Shown piece after piece: positions 53,321 through 61,892 of a stretch of DNA of 64,000 nt. The DNA comes from Arthrobacter sp. C9C5. Lineage in GTDB: Bacteria; Actinomycetota; Actinomycetes; Actinomycetales; Micrococcaceae. The notes below the pieces were generated by a model. It was not told the DNA's origin and did no database searches. It worked only from the letters and a program-made list of their open reading frames with translations. The position numbers and the translations under genes were made by a program. The stretch covers positions 1 to 64,000 of the forward strand of contig NZ_JABFMX010000008.1 of assembly GCF_013359735.1 (NCBI RefSeq), read 5' to 3'. How positions within the stretch are numbered: the first letter of the stretch is position 1; each line of letters opens with the position of its first letter.

Positions 53321-54940
53321 ATGACATCTGTCGACGACGTACGCCCGGCCGCGGTCACCGCCCGCGGCTGGGGCTGGCGGCACGCCGGCCGGGCCCGGCC
53401 CGCCGTGACCGGCCTGGACCTGGACATCCGCCCGGGCGAGCGCGTGCTGCTGCTGGGCCCGTCCGGCGCCGGCAAGTCCACGCTGTTGCACGCCCTGGCC
53501 GGGGTGCTGGGGGACAGCACTGCGGCAGCCGCTTCCGCTGACGCTTCCGCTGACGCAGAGGACTCCGATGAGACCGGCAGCCTGCTGATCGACGGCGCCC
53601 CGCCCAGGGCCCGGCGCGGGCGGGCCGGGCTGATGCAGCAGGACCCGGAGACCCAGGTGGTGCTGTCGCGGCTCGGCGACGACGTGGCCTTCGGGGCCGA
53701 AAACCTCTCGGTCCCCCCGGCGGACATTTGGCGGCGGGTGGGGGAGGCGCTCGACGACGTCGGGCTGGGCGGCCTGCCGCTGCAGCACCCGACGTCGGCG
53801 CTCTCCGGCGGCCAGAAGCAACGGCTGGCGCTCGCCGGGATCCTCGCGATGCGGCCCGGGCTGCTGCTCCTCGATGAGCCCACCGCCAACCTTGACCCGG
53901 CCGGTGTCCTGGAGGTCCGCGACGCGGTGGGACGGTGCCTGGACAAGACCGGGGCCACCCTGGTGGTGGTGGAGCACCGGGTTGCCGTCTGGAAAGACCT
54001 TGTGGACCGGATTGTCGTGCTGCAGCCCGGATCCGCCACGGACTCCGCGGTGCTGCTGGACGGGCCCCCGGACCTGGTCCTGGAGCAGGCACGGGACATG
54101 CTCATCGCCGCCGGCGTCTGGGTGCCGGGCCATGTGCCTGCCACCCGGGCCCGCCGCGGCGGAACAGGGCTTGAAGGGGACGCCGGGGCCGGCCAGTTGC
54201 TGCTGGCCGCCGAGGAGCTGGCGGTGTCCCGCGAACGGCCCCGCCGTACCGGTTTGCTGCGGGGCTTCAGGACGGTCCCGCCCGTCCCGGTCCAGTCCGG
54301 CATCACGGCCCAGGTCCGGGCCGGCCAGGCGCTGACCATCACCGGCCCCAACGGTTCCGGGAAGTCGACCTTCGCCCTGACCCTGGCGGGCCTGCTGGCC
54401 CCGGTCGCCGGAGCGGTGTCCGCCACGACGGAGCTGAGCGCCGGCGCGGGCATTGATCCGTATAAGTGGAGGGCCCAGCAGCTGATCGCCAGGATCGGCA
54501 CGGTGTTCCAGGAACCCGAGCACCAGTTCGTCACCGGCAGGGTGCTGGACGAACTGATGTTCGGTCCCCGCCAGCTGGGCCGCGGCGAAGAACGGGTCGA
54601 CGAGCTGCTGGAGCGCCTTCGGCTGCGCGAGCTCGTGGACGCCAACCCCTACACGCTCTCCGGCGGCGAAAAACGGCGGCTCTCGGTGGCCACCGTGCTG
54701 GCTGCCCACCCCCAGGTGCTGGTGCTGGACGAACCCACCTTTGGCCAGGACGCCAACACCTGGGCGGAACTGGCCTCTTTCCTCTCCGAGCTCCTCGACG
54801 CCGGGACCGCCGTGGTCTCGGTGACCCACGACGCGGAGTTCAGCGAGGTCCTGGGTGGCGCCGAGCTGAAACTCGGCGCACCGCAGCCGGGCGTTCCGGG
54901 ACTGCCCGGGAGGACGAACCCGGGGGTGGCGGCGCCATGA
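53321..54940 (+). CDS. ykoD: ECF transporter duplicated ATPase, YkoD type
   Basis: This 539-residue cytoplasmic protein contains two ABC ATPase domains in one chain. The first (about 12-255) has Walker A GPSGAGKST, signature LSGGQKQRLALAG and Walker B LLLLDEPTANLD. The second (about 290-525) has GPNGSGKST, LSGGEKRRLSVAT and VLVLDEPTFGQD. It energises YkoE with YkoC. A repetitive insert, ASADASADAEDSDE, follows the first Walker A region. Start is ATG at 53321, 13 bases after ykoE. The stop overlaps ykoC by 4 bases. Confidence 0.94.
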   Translation: MTSVDDVRPAAVTARGWGWRHAGRARPAVTGLDLDIRPGERVLLLGPSGAGKSTLLHALAGVLGDSTAAAASADASADAEDSDETGSLLIDGAPPRARRGRAGLMQQDPETQVVLSRLGDDVAFGAENLSVPPADIWRRVGEALDDVGLGGLPLQHPTSALSGGQKQRLALAGILAMRPGLLLLDEPTANLDPAGVLEVRDAVGRCLDKTGATLVVVEHRVAVWKDLVDRIVVLQPGSATDSAVLLDGPPDLVLEQARDMLIAAGVWVPGHVPATRARRGGTGLEGDAGAGQLLLAAEELAVSRERPRRTGLLRGFRTVPPVPVQSGITAQVRAGQALTITGPNGSGKSTFALTLAGLLAPVAGAVSATTELSAGAGIDPYKWRAQQLIARIGTVFQEPEHQFVTGRVLDELMFGPRQLGRGEERVDELLERLRLRELVDANPYTLSGGEKRRLSVATVLAAHPQVLVLDEPTFGQDANTWAELASFLSELLDAGTAVVSVTHDAEFSEVLGGAELKLGAPQPGVPGLPGRTNPGVAAP

Positions 54941-55740
54941 GGGACGCCCTGACCCTGCGCGGAAACCACGCTTTGCTGACCCGCGCCAACCCGCTGGCGA
55001 AGTTCTCCGGCGTCGTGCTCATCACCGTCGCGCTGGCGCTGTCCATCGACTGGGTGTCCGCGTCCGTGGCGCTGGCCTTCGAACTGCTGCTGTTCCCGCT
55101 GGCGGGCCTGACCCTGGCCCTGCTCTGGCAGCGCGGCTGGCCGCTGATCCTCGCGGCCGCCATGGGCGGCTGGAGCACCGCGATCCTGGCCCCGGACCAC
55201 GGCAGGATACTGCTCGACGTCGGCGTCTGGTCCATCAGCGAGGGCTCGCTGCAGCTCGGGCTGGGCTTCCTGCTGCGCGGCCTCGCGATCGCGCTGCCGG
55301 CGGTGCTGCTGATGAGCTGCACGGACCCGACGGACCTTGCCGACGCCCTGGCGCAGCAGGCGAAGCTGCCGCACCGCTTCGTGCTCGGCACCCTGGCCGC
55401 GATGCGGCTGGTGGGGCTCATGGCCGAGGAATGGCAGACCATCGGCATGGCCCGGCGAGCCCGCGGTGTCGGCTCGCACGGAAGCCCGGTGCAGCGGCTC
55501 AAGGCCACGCTGGGGCAAAGCTTCGGGCTGATGGTCCAGGCTGTCCGCCGCGCCTCCCGGCTCGCAGTGACCATGGAAGCGCGTGGCTTTGGCGGCGCGC
55601 AGCGGACGTGGGCGCGGAAGGCGACGTTCAGCCGGCTGGACGCGTGGGTGGTCCTCGGTGGCCTGCTGATCTCCGGTGCCGCCGTGGCCGCAGCCATGGG
55701 TGCCGGGACGTGGAACATGGTGTTCCTCGGCCAGCAGTAG
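54937..55740 (+). CDS. ykoC: ECF transporter transmembrane component, YkoC type
   Basis: This 267-residue membrane protein is the T component of the ECF transporter. It has about five helices and the cytoplasmic coupling motifs RARGVGSHGSPVQRLKA and MEARGFGG, the A-R-G signatures that contact the ATPases. The ATG overlaps the ykoD stop. It completes the riboswitch-controlled operon. Confidence 0.93.
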   Translation: MRDALTLRGNHALLTRANPLAKFSGVVLITVALALSIDWVSASVALAFELLLFPLAGLTLALLWQRGWPLILAAAMGGWSTAILAPDHGRILLDVGVWSISEGSLQLGLGFLLRGLAIALPAVLLMSCTDPTDLADALAQQAKLPHRFVLGTLAAMRLVGLMAEEWQTIGMARRARGVGSHGSPVQRLKATLGQSFGLMVQAVRRASRLAVTMEARGFGGAQRTWARKATFSRLDAWVVLGGLLISGAAVAAAMGAGTWNMVFLGQQ

Positions 55741-55827
55741 CCGCCGGCAGCAACCGCTGGCAGCGGCCCCGGCTGATGCCCCGCCGCCGCACAGCACTAC
55801 GCCATATCGCACGAGATGGATATTCTG

Positions 55828-55891
55828 TGAGCTTTATTGCAGTTCTGGGGTTTCTACCCTCCCAAATAGCTCATCCGTGATATTTATTGCA
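55828..55891 (+). repeat. Direct repeat before the XRE-MurA gene, possible operator
   Basis: GTGAGCTTTATTGCA (55828-55842) recurs as GTGATATTTATTGCA (55877-55891), with 13 of 15 positions identical and a 49-base period. The second copy ends just before the ATG at 55893 and includes the -10-like TATTTA (55881-55886). It is AT-rich within GC-rich DNA. It may bind the protein's own HTH domain. Confidence 0.65.
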
Positions 55892-55892
55892 T

Positions 55893-57416
55893 ATGACTCA
55901 ACAGACTGCTGAATATGTCGGCGCCGTCCTCCGGGACGCCCGCGGCGAGAAGGGCTGGACCCAGGGACAGCTCGCGGCCGAGCTGGGAACCAGCCAGAGC
56001 GCCATCGCCCGGATGGAGCAGGGCAAGCAGAATCTGAGCCTGAAAATGATCGAGCGGCTCGAATCCATTTTCGGCCGCGCCATCGTCAAAGTCGGCCGGC
56101 CGCAGATGACCCACCTGCGGGTGGAGGGCGGCCGCACGCTCTCCGGCGCCGTGGACGTCAATAGCAGCAAGAACGCCGGCGTCGCGCTGCTGTGCGCGAG
56201 CCTCATCAACCGCGGCACCACCGTCCTGCGGCGGCTGGCCCGGATCGAAGAGGTTAACCGGATCGTGGAGGTCCTGACCAGCATCGGCGTCGAGTGCACC
56301 TGGCTCAACGCGAACGACCTGCAGATCCGCCGCCCGGCCGTGCTGGACCTCGATTCGATGGACGTCGAGGCCGCCCGCCGCACCCGCAGCGTCATCATGC
56401 TCCTGGGCCCGCTGCTCGATGAGTCCAGCGAATACCGGCTGCCCTACGCGGGCGGCTGCGACCTTGGCACCCGCACCGTGGAGCCGCACATGCAGGCCCT
56501 GCGCCAGTTCGGCCTCAGCGTCGAGGCGAAGTCCGGCTTCTACAGCGTGCAGGCGCCGCCGGCGGACGGCCACGACCGTTCCTTCGTCCTGAGCGAGCGC
56601 GGCGACACCGTGACCGAAAACGCCATCATGGCCGCCGCCCACCGCCGCGGCACCACCATCATCCGCAACGCCAGCCCGAACTACATGGTCCAGGACCTCT
56701 GCTTCTACCTGCAGATGCTGGGCGTGGAGATCGACGGCGTGGGAACCACGACGCTGAAGATCGTCGGCCGCCCGTCGATCGACGCCGACATCGAGTATTT
56801 CCCGTCCGAGGACCCGATCGAGGCGATGAGCCTGATCACCGCCGGCATCGTGACCAACTCCGAAGTCACGATCCGCCGGGTCCCGATCGAGTTCATGGAG
56901 ATCGAACTGGCGACGCTCGAGCAGATGGGCCAGCGGCTGGAGGTGTCCGCGGAGTATCTTGCCCGCAACGGCCGCACCCGGCTGGTGGACGTCACCACCA
57001 AGCCCTCCGAGCTGCGGGCGCCCGCGGACAAGATCCACCCGATGCCGTTCCCCGGCCTGAACATCGACAACCTGCCGTTCTTCGCCGTCATCGCCGCCAA
57101 TGCCCACGGCCAGACGATGATCCACGACTGGGTCTACGAGAACCGGGCCATCTACCTGACCGAGCTGAACAAGCTGGGCGCCCAGGTCCAGCTGCTGGAT
57201 CCGCACCGGATTTACGTCAACGGGCCCACCAAGTGGCGGGCCGCGGAAGTCGGCTGCCCGCCGGCCTTGCGCCCCGCCGCCTGCCTGCTGCTGGCCATGC
57301 TCGCCGCGCGGGGCGTGTCAGAGCTGCGCAACATCTACGTGATCGAACGCGGCTACGAGGACCTGGCCGAGCGGCTTAATACCATCGGCGCCAAGATCGA
57401 GTATTTCCAGGACTGA
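55893..57416 (+). CDS. XRE helix-turn-helix fused to MurA-like UDP-GlcNAc enolpyruvyl transferase
   Basis: This 507-residue protein has an XRE/Cro-type HTH at about 5-62 (WTQGQLAAELGTSQSAIARM) joined to a complete EPSP-synthase/MurA domain (about 72-505). MurA adds enolpyruvate from PEP to UDP-GlcNAc, the first step in peptidoglycan synthesis. Aligned by eye to E. coli MurA, the key residues are kept: K93/N94 (K22/N23), C189 in YAGGCDLGTR (C115), R194 (R120), D392 (D305) and R460 (R397). Ordinary MurA has no HTH. Such fusions occur in actinobacteria, but the role is unclear. No Shine-Dalgarno is visible; TATTTA 6 bases upstream suggests a leaderless mRNA. Confidence 0.9.
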   Translation: MTQQTAEYVGAVLRDARGEKGWTQGQLAAELGTSQSAIARMEQGKQNLSLKMIERLESIFGRAIVKVGRPQMTHLRVEGGRTLSGAVDVNSSKNAGVALLCASLINRGTTVLRRLARIEEVNRIVEVLTSIGVECTWLNANDLQIRRPAVLDLDSMDVEAARRTRSVIMLLGPLLDESSEYRLPYAGGCDLGTRTVEPHMQALRQFGLSVEAKSGFYSVQAPPADGHDRSFVLSERGDTVTENAIMAAAHRRGTTIIRNASPNYMVQDLCFYLQMLGVEIDGVGTTTLKIVGRPSIDADIEYFPSEDPIEAMSLITAGIVTNSEVTIRRVPIEFMEIELATLEQMGQRLEVSAEYLARNGRTRLVDVTTKPSELRAPADKIHPMPFPGLNIDNLPFFAVIAANAHGQTMIHDWVYENRAIYLTELNKLGAQVQLLDPHRIYVNGPTKWRAAEVGCPPALRPAACLLLAMLAARGVSELRNIYVIERGYEDLAERLNTIGAKIEYFQD

Positions 57417-57436
57417 ATCGTCTGAGCGGCGATTTT
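57416..57436 (+). terminator. Short hairpin after the XRE-MurA gene
   Basis: AATCGTC and GGCGATT pair (one G-T) around TGAGC and are followed by TT. The stem is only 7 bp, so termination is uncertain. Confidence 0.35.
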
Positions 57437-57477
57437 AGGGTAGCGCGCCGGGGCGGGTGCTGACGCACAATGGTTGC

Positions 57478-58707
57478 ATGCGCACCGTTGGCGTCGAGGA
57501 GGAACTGCTGATCGTGGATCCCGTTACCGGGGTCCCGCTGGCACTGGCCGACGCACTGTTGCGCGGACTGAAACCTGCCCCCGCGGCAGCGGCCGCGGCG
57601 TCTGCCGACGCCGCGGCTGCGTCTGCCGGGGATCCGAACCACGACGACTCGGGCTTCAGCTTCGAACTCAAGCTGGAGCAGATCGAAACCCAGACCGTGC
57701 CCTGCCTGGACCACAGCGCGTTGCTCCAGCAGATCAGGCAGTCCCGGGCGTTCGCGGGCCGCGTAGCCCGGATGCACGGAGCCCGGGTGGCCGCCCTGGC
57801 CACATCGCCGCTGGCAGCCGCCACCCACACGACGCCCAACCCGCGGTACGCCACCATGCAGAAGCGCTTCGGCCTTACTGTGCAGGAGCAGCTGACGTGC
57901 GGCTTCCACGTCCACACCTTCATCGACTCCCCGGAGGAGGGCGTCGCCGTCCTCGACCGGATCCGGGACAAGCTGGCGGTGCTGATCGCGCTCAGCGCCA
58001 ACTCGCCCTTCTGGAACGGGACGGAGACCGGCTTCGAAAGCTACCGAACCCAGGCCTGGAACCGCTGGCCGGCGGCGGGGCCCTCCATGATCTTCGGGAG
58101 CCTTCCGGTCTACCGGCGGGTGGTCACGAGGCTGCTGGAAAGCGGGGTGCTGTTCGACGAAGGGATGATCTATTTCGATGCCCGGCTGGCCCGCCACCAC
58201 CCCACTGTGGAGGTCCGGGTCGCGGATGTCTGCCTGCGGGCGGAGGACGCGGCGCTGATCGCCGTGCTGGTGCGCGCCCTCGTGGAGTCAGCCAGCCGGG
58301 AGTGGCGCGACGGCGTGGATCCCGCCCCGGTGCCGACGGTCCTGCTCAAGATGGCCGCGTGGCAGGCCAGCAACTGCGGGCTGCGTGGCGAGCTGCTGGA
58401 CTTCGGCAGCTTCCGTCCCGCTCCCGCCGGCGAGGTGGCGCACGCCTTAGTCGACTTCGTGGCCCCCGTCCTTGCGGAGCAGGGGGAGCTGGACCTGGTG
58501 CGCCGCGGCGTGGACCGGGTCCTCGCGAACGGCACGGGGTCGCAGTTGCAGCGCCAGGCGCTCTGCGCTCCGGGGCTGGACACCCCCTCCGACGACGCCG
58601 GCCTGGCTGCCGTCGTCGCCCATGCCGTGCGGGTCACGATGCACGGGGCGGACGCCGAGGGATTGTCAGAACCGGCCCCCGTGCTCTCGCGGGTGCGCCG
58701 GAGCTAG
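57478..58707 (+). CDS. Glutamate-cysteine ligase family 2 (YbdK-type)
   Basis: This 409-residue protein belongs to the GCS2/YbdK carboxylate-amine ligases. Motifs are [16 protein letters not shown] at the N-terminus, [20 protein letters not shown], and [18 protein letters not shown]. Members make gamma-glutamylcysteine weakly or act on other amines; the true product is not established. An alanine/serine-rich insertion of about 20 residues (about 35-55) is unusual. I chose ATG at 57478; CACAAT lies 6 bases upstream and suggests a leaderless mRNA. Its stop overlaps the convergent metZ stop in CTAG. Confidence 0.88.
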   Translation: MRTVGVEEELLIVDPVTGVPLALADALLRGLKPAPAAAAAASADAAAASAGDPNHDDSGFSFELKLEQIETQTVPCLDHSALLQQIRQSRAFAGRVARMHGARVAALATSPLAAATHTTPNPRYATMQKRFGLTVQEQLTCGFHVHTFIDSPEEGVAVLDRIRDKLAVLIALSANSPFWNGTETGFESYRTQAWNRWPAAGPSMIFGSLPVYRRVVTRLLESGVLFDEGMIYFDARLARHHPTVEVRVADVCLRAEDAALIAVLVRALVESASREWRDGVDPAPVPTVLLKMAAWQASNCGLRGELLDFGSFRPAPAGEVAHALVDFVAPVLAEQGELDLVRRGVDRVLANGTGSQLQRQALCAPGLDTPSDDAGLAAVVAHAVRVTMHGADAEGLSEPAPVLSRVRRS

Positions 58708-59912
58708 ACCTGCTTGAGCGCCTGCCCGAGGTCGCGGATCAGGTCCTCGACGTCTTCCAGCCCCACCGAGAGCCGTACGACGCCGTCGCTCAGCCCGATC
58801 GCCGCGCGCCCTTCCGGGCCCATGGCGCGGTGCGTCGTGGTGGCCGGATGGGTGATCAGGGACTTTGAATCGCCGAGGTTGTTGGAAATATCGATGATCC
58901 GCAACGCGTCCAGCAGCGCGAACGCGGCTTCCTTGGCGGAGCGGCCGGGCGAGGGCGAAAGCTCCAGCGTCAACACGGTGCCGCCGGCCTTCATCTGCTT
59001 GGCGGCGAGCTCATACTGTGGGTGGGACGGCAGCAGCGGGTACTTTACCCAGCTGACCGCGGGCTGGGCCTCCAGCCATTCGGCCAGCCGCAGTGCCGAG
59101 GCGGAGGAGTGGTTCACCCGCAGGGCCATCGTCTCCAGTCCCTTGCTCAACACCCAGGCGTTGAAGGCGGACAATGCCGGGCCGGTGTGGCGCATGAGCT
59201 GCTTGACCGGGCCCTCGATGAACTCCCGGGTGCCCAGGATCGCGCCGCCGAGCACCCGGCCCTGGCCGTCGATGTGCTTGGTGCCGGAGTACACGACAAC
59301 GTCCGCGCCGAGCTCCCCGCACCGCTGCAGCAGGGGAGTGGCGAAGACGTTGTCCACCACCACGGTCGCGCCGGCGGCGTGCGCCAGCTCGCTCACGGCG
59401 GCGATGTCCACAATTTCCTGCATGGGGTTCGAGGGAGACTCGAAGAACACGGCCGTCGTCGGCACGGCCAGCGCCGACCGCCACTGTTCGAGGTCCGGGC
59501 CGTCCACGAAGACCGTCTCCACGCCCCAGCGCGGCAGGATCTCGTTGAGGATGACGAAGCAGGATCCGAAGAGCGAGCGGGCGGCGACCACACGGTCTCC
59601 GGCCCCCAGCAACGCCCCGAGCGCGGTGAACACCGCGGACATGCCCGACGCCGTCGCAAAGCACGCCTCGGTTCCCTCCAACAGCCGGAGACGTTCCTGG
59701 AAGGTGGCCACCGAGGGGTTGCCGTAGCGGGAATAGACAAACCGCTCGTCCTCGCCGGTGAAGGCGCGCTCAGCCGCGGCGGCGGATTCGTAGACGAAGC
59801 CCGAGTTCAGGAAGATCGGCTCGGTGGTCTCCTGGAACCCGGTGCGGTCCAGTCCGCCGCGGACGGCCTGGGTGTCCGGGCTCCAGCCCTGGGCGTCGGG
59901 ATTGAAGCTCAC
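58704..59912 (-). CDS. metZ: O-succinylhomoserine sulfhydrylase
   Basis: This 402-residue PLP enzyme forms homocysteine from O-succinylhomoserine and sulfide for methionine synthesis. The PLP lysine is K212 in [12 protein letters not shown]. Other Cys/Met-metabolism signatures are [19 protein letters not shown] and [13 protein letters not shown]. The start overlaps the rhodanese gene by 4 bases. The operon is led by a SAM-type riboswitch, which fits methionine control. Related gamma-replacement enzymes are hard to separate by eye, but [11 protein letters not shown] favours MetZ. Confidence 0.93.
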   Translation of the reverse strand: MSFNPDAQGWSPDTQAVRGGLDRTGFQETTEPIFLNSGFVYESAAAAERAFTGEDERFVYSRYGNPSVATFQERLRLLEGTEACFATASGMSAVFTALGALLGAGDRVVAARSLFGSCFVILNEILPRWGVETVFVDGPDLEQWRSALAVPTTAVFFESPSNPMQEIVDIAAVSELAHAAGATVVVDNVFATPLLQRCGELGADVVVYSGTKHIDGQGRVLGGAILGTREFIEGPVKQLMRHTGPALSAFNAWVLSKGLETMALRVNHSSASALRLAEWLEAQPAVSWVKYPLLPSHPQYELAAKQMKAGGTVLTLELSPSPGRSAKEAAFALLDALRIIDISNNLGDSKSLITHPATTTHRAMGPEGRAAIGLSDGVVRLSVGLEDVEDLIRDLGQALKQV

Positions 59913-60343
59913 TTAGTGCTTTCCTGGTTGGTGGGCAGGCCGCGGTTCTTCCAGCCGTTCACGGTCCGGGCGCCGGTCGGACCGGGTTCGCCTTCGAAGC
60001 CCTCGAGGACGTTGTAGGCGGTGAAGCCGGCCGCCGTGGCGGCGTTCGCGGCGGCGGCCGAGCGGGCGCCGGAACGGCACAGGAAGACGAGCTCGGCGGC
60101 CGTGGCGTCAGGGGCCTGCTGCCGCAGTTGCCGCTGGAGTTGCTCGAGGAAGTGCGGGTTGGGGGCTCCGCCGGCCAAGGTCCACTGAACGAACAGCGGA
60201 TCCTGCCGCTCTTCGGTGGCGGCCGCGGTGACCGGGACGCCGATCTGCGACCATTCCGCCTCGGTGCGGACGTCCACCAGGATGGCGCCCGCCTCGAGCT
60301 TGGCCCAGGCTTCCTGCGGGCTCAGGTCTCCGGCGTAGCTCAT
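59909..60343 (-). CDS. Rhodanese-like sulfurtransferase
   Basis: This 144-residue single-domain rhodanese carries sulfane sulfur on C89 in FLCRSGARSAAAA. ILVDVRTEAEW is the usual N-terminal motif. It may supply or handle sulfide for MetZ, since it lies between the DUF1737 gene and metZ with 4-base overlaps on both sides; that role is inferred. Length is normal. Confidence 0.92.
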   Translation of the reverse strand: MSYAGDLSPQEAWAKLEAGAILVDVRTEAEWSQIGVPVTAAATEERQDPLFVQWTLAGGAPNPHFLEQLQRQLRQQAPDATAAELVFLCRSGARSAAAANAATAAGFTAYNVLEGFEGEPGPTGARTVNGWKNRGLPTNQESTK

Positions 60344-60657
60344 GCGTGGCCCTCGCCGGTGAACTCGGCGCCGTCGAGCTCATCCACCGCGTTGGCGACG
60401 GCGGCGTCGGCGCTCGCGATCGCGGCCGGCAGCACGACGGCCTGGGCCACGATCACGGTACTGCCGTTGAACGTCGCGGAGGGGCTGCCGTGCAGGACGT
60501 ATCCCTCGGCCAGCGCAGCGGAAACGCGCTCGCAGAAGCTGCGGTCATCGGGCCCGGTGAACAGGCGGTACGCCAGTCTTTCCTCGGCGGGCCCGGGTGC
60601 GGCGGGGGATTGGGCGGGGGCTGTGGCGGGCACAGCGGGTGCGGATGCGTCGGGCAC
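60340..60657 (-). CDS. DUF1737 domain protein
   Basis: This 105-residue protein has a Pro/Ala-rich first third, then a DUF1737-like domain at about 28-80 (LAYRLFTGPDDRSFCERVS, ALAEGYVLHGSPSATFNGS). DUF1737 has no known function. I chose GTG at 60657 because AAGGAG lies 7 bases upstream. It is the first gene after the SAM-type riboswitch and overlaps the rhodanese gene by 4 bases, placing it in methionine or sulfur metabolism by context. Confidence 0.82.
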   Translation of the reverse strand: MPDASAPAVPATAPAQSPAAPGPAEERLAYRLFTGPDDRSFCERVSAALAEGYVLHGSPSATFNGSTVIVAQAVVLPAAIASADAAVANAVDELDGAEFTGEGHA

Positions 60658-60694
60658 GACGGATCTCCTTACTTTCACGCTTGCAGCTCGAGTG

Positions 60695-60790
60695 GTCGAT
60701 ATGCCGAGTATTCACCTGAGGCACCCCGCCGCGAAAGGGAGGGTTGCCGACCGGCCAGTCAGGGCTTGGCGGCGGGTCTCATTACTCCCC
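60695..60790 (-). promoter_or_regulatory. SAM-IV-type riboswitch
   Basis: On the minus strand the element shows the SAM-IV-like blocks: GAGTAATGAG, GCCAAGCCC, GGCCGGTCGGCAACCCTCC, CGCGGCGGGGTGCC and CAGGTGAATACTC. GAGTA and TACTC form the closing stem (60783-60787 with 60706-60710). It leads the DUF1737, rhodanese and metZ operon. By analogy, high S-adenosylmethionine should reduce expression. Confidence 0.85.
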
Positions 60791-60805
60791 AAAAACGTAG
60801 CACTT

Positions 60806-60833
60806 ACGACGCCGGCGGCACCGGCGGCGTCGT
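60806..60833. terminator. GC-rich inverted repeat upstream of the riboswitch
   Basis: ACGACGCC (60806-60813) pairs with GGCGTCGT (60826-60833); the inner GCCGG/CCGGC offers an alternative pairing. It lies between the lyase-like gene and the riboswitch, with a T-run about 8 bases beyond it on the minus strand. It may end the upstream transcript. Confidence 0.4.
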
Positions 60834-60908
60834 CATGTTAAGTCACGCGGCCGCTGGCATGGCGCCTTCCGCGGGGCGGTGCAGCATCATCCGGGGCCGG
60901 CGGCGGTC

Positions 60909-61886
60909 CTACTCGATCGTGGCGAACAGTTCGTTGAGCTCGGCCGTGAGCTGCCGCCGCAGTTCGGGGGTGCCGATCTCCTTGCCGTCGATGTGGTTCA
61001 CCGGAGCCAGGAGCCGGATGCTTGAGATGAGCCAGACGGCGTCGGCGTCGTACAGGTCGGCAGGCACCAGCGGGCCGTAGCCGAGCTCCCACCCGGCGGC
61101 CTTGGCCGCGGTAAACAGGGCGCCCTGCGAGGTGCCGGGGAGGATTCCGCTGTCCAGCTGCGGAGTGATCAGCCGGCGTACGGTGCGGACTCCGCCCGCC
61201 CCGTCGTCGCTGGTCTCCAGGTGCGCCAGCAGCACGGTCGACGTCGGGCCCTCCAGGACCCGGCCGTCGGCGGAGGTGAAGATGACGTCGTCCGCGCCCT
61301 GGTGGTGGGCGTACCGGAGCGCCGCCATGTTGACCGCATAGGACAGGGTCTTGGCGCCCAGCAGCAGCCACGGTGCGCGTTCGCCCACCTCGCTGTCGTA
61401 GCCGCGGTCCAGCAGGATGACGTCGATGCCGGTCTCGCGCTGCCGGCGGCCGGCTTCCGGCGGCGGGGAGGCCTGCACCCAGCACGTCGGCGTGCCCGCG
61501 CCCTCCACCCCGCGGCTGGCGAGCAGCTTCACCACGACCTCGTCCGTTCCGCCGGCTCCGTTGCCGGCGGCTTCGACCCCCGTGGTGGCCTCGCCGCGGT
61601 ACTCGCTGACCGCGGTCTCGATCGCGCGGCGCCAGGCGTCCTCCGCCGGGATGTCCAACTCCAGCGCGCGCGCCGAGACGGCCAACCGGGTCAGGTGGGC
61701 TTGCAGCTTGCGCGGGCGTCCCCCTACCACCAGCAACGACTCGAATACGCCGTCGCCGCGGGTGGCACCCTGGTCGGTGGCCATCAGCTGCGGCTTGGAC
61801 GAGTCGGCGACGCGGCCATTCTCAAACGCGGGATCGAGGAACACCAGCACCGTCGCGCGGGCCGGAACAGAGGCGGGGGTAGTCAT
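60909..61886 (-). CDS. Aminodeoxychorismate lyase / class IV aminotransferase
   Basis: This 325-residue PLP enzyme has a class IV aminotransferase fold. The PLP lysine is K179 in LLGAKTLSYAVNM. Other motifs are MATDQGATRGDGVFESLL and DDVIFTSADGRVLEGPTSTV. It best fits PabC-like lyases, which release p-aminobenzoate from aminodeoxychorismate; a branched-chain or D-amino-acid aminotransferase is the alternative. A PabB-like gene lies 1.6 kb away on the same strand, which supports PabC. TAAGCT ends 6 bases before the ATG, suggesting a leaderless mRNA. Confidence 0.85.
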   Translation of the reverse strand: MTTPASVPARATVLVFLDPAFENGRVADSSKPQLMATDQGATRGDGVFESLLVVGGRPRKLQAHLTRLAVSARALELDIPAEDAWRRAIETAVSEYRGEATTGVEAAGNGAGGTDEVVVKLLASRGVEGAGTPTCWVQASPPPEAGRRQRETGIDVILLDRGYDSEVGERAPWLLLGAKTLSYAVNMAALRYAHHQGADDVIFTSADGRVLEGPTSTVLLAHLETSDDGAGGVRTVRRLITPQLDSGILPGTSQGALFTAAKAAGWELGYGPLVPADLYDADAVWLISSIRLLAPVNHIDGKEIGTPELRRQLTAELNELFATIE

Positions 61887-61892
61887 GCCTTC

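Noticed and set aside
56440..56500. Loss of the MurA catalytic cysteine in the fusion protein
   Set aside because: By-eye alignment shows GGC followed by LGTR, so C189 and R194 match C115 and R120; the site is intact.
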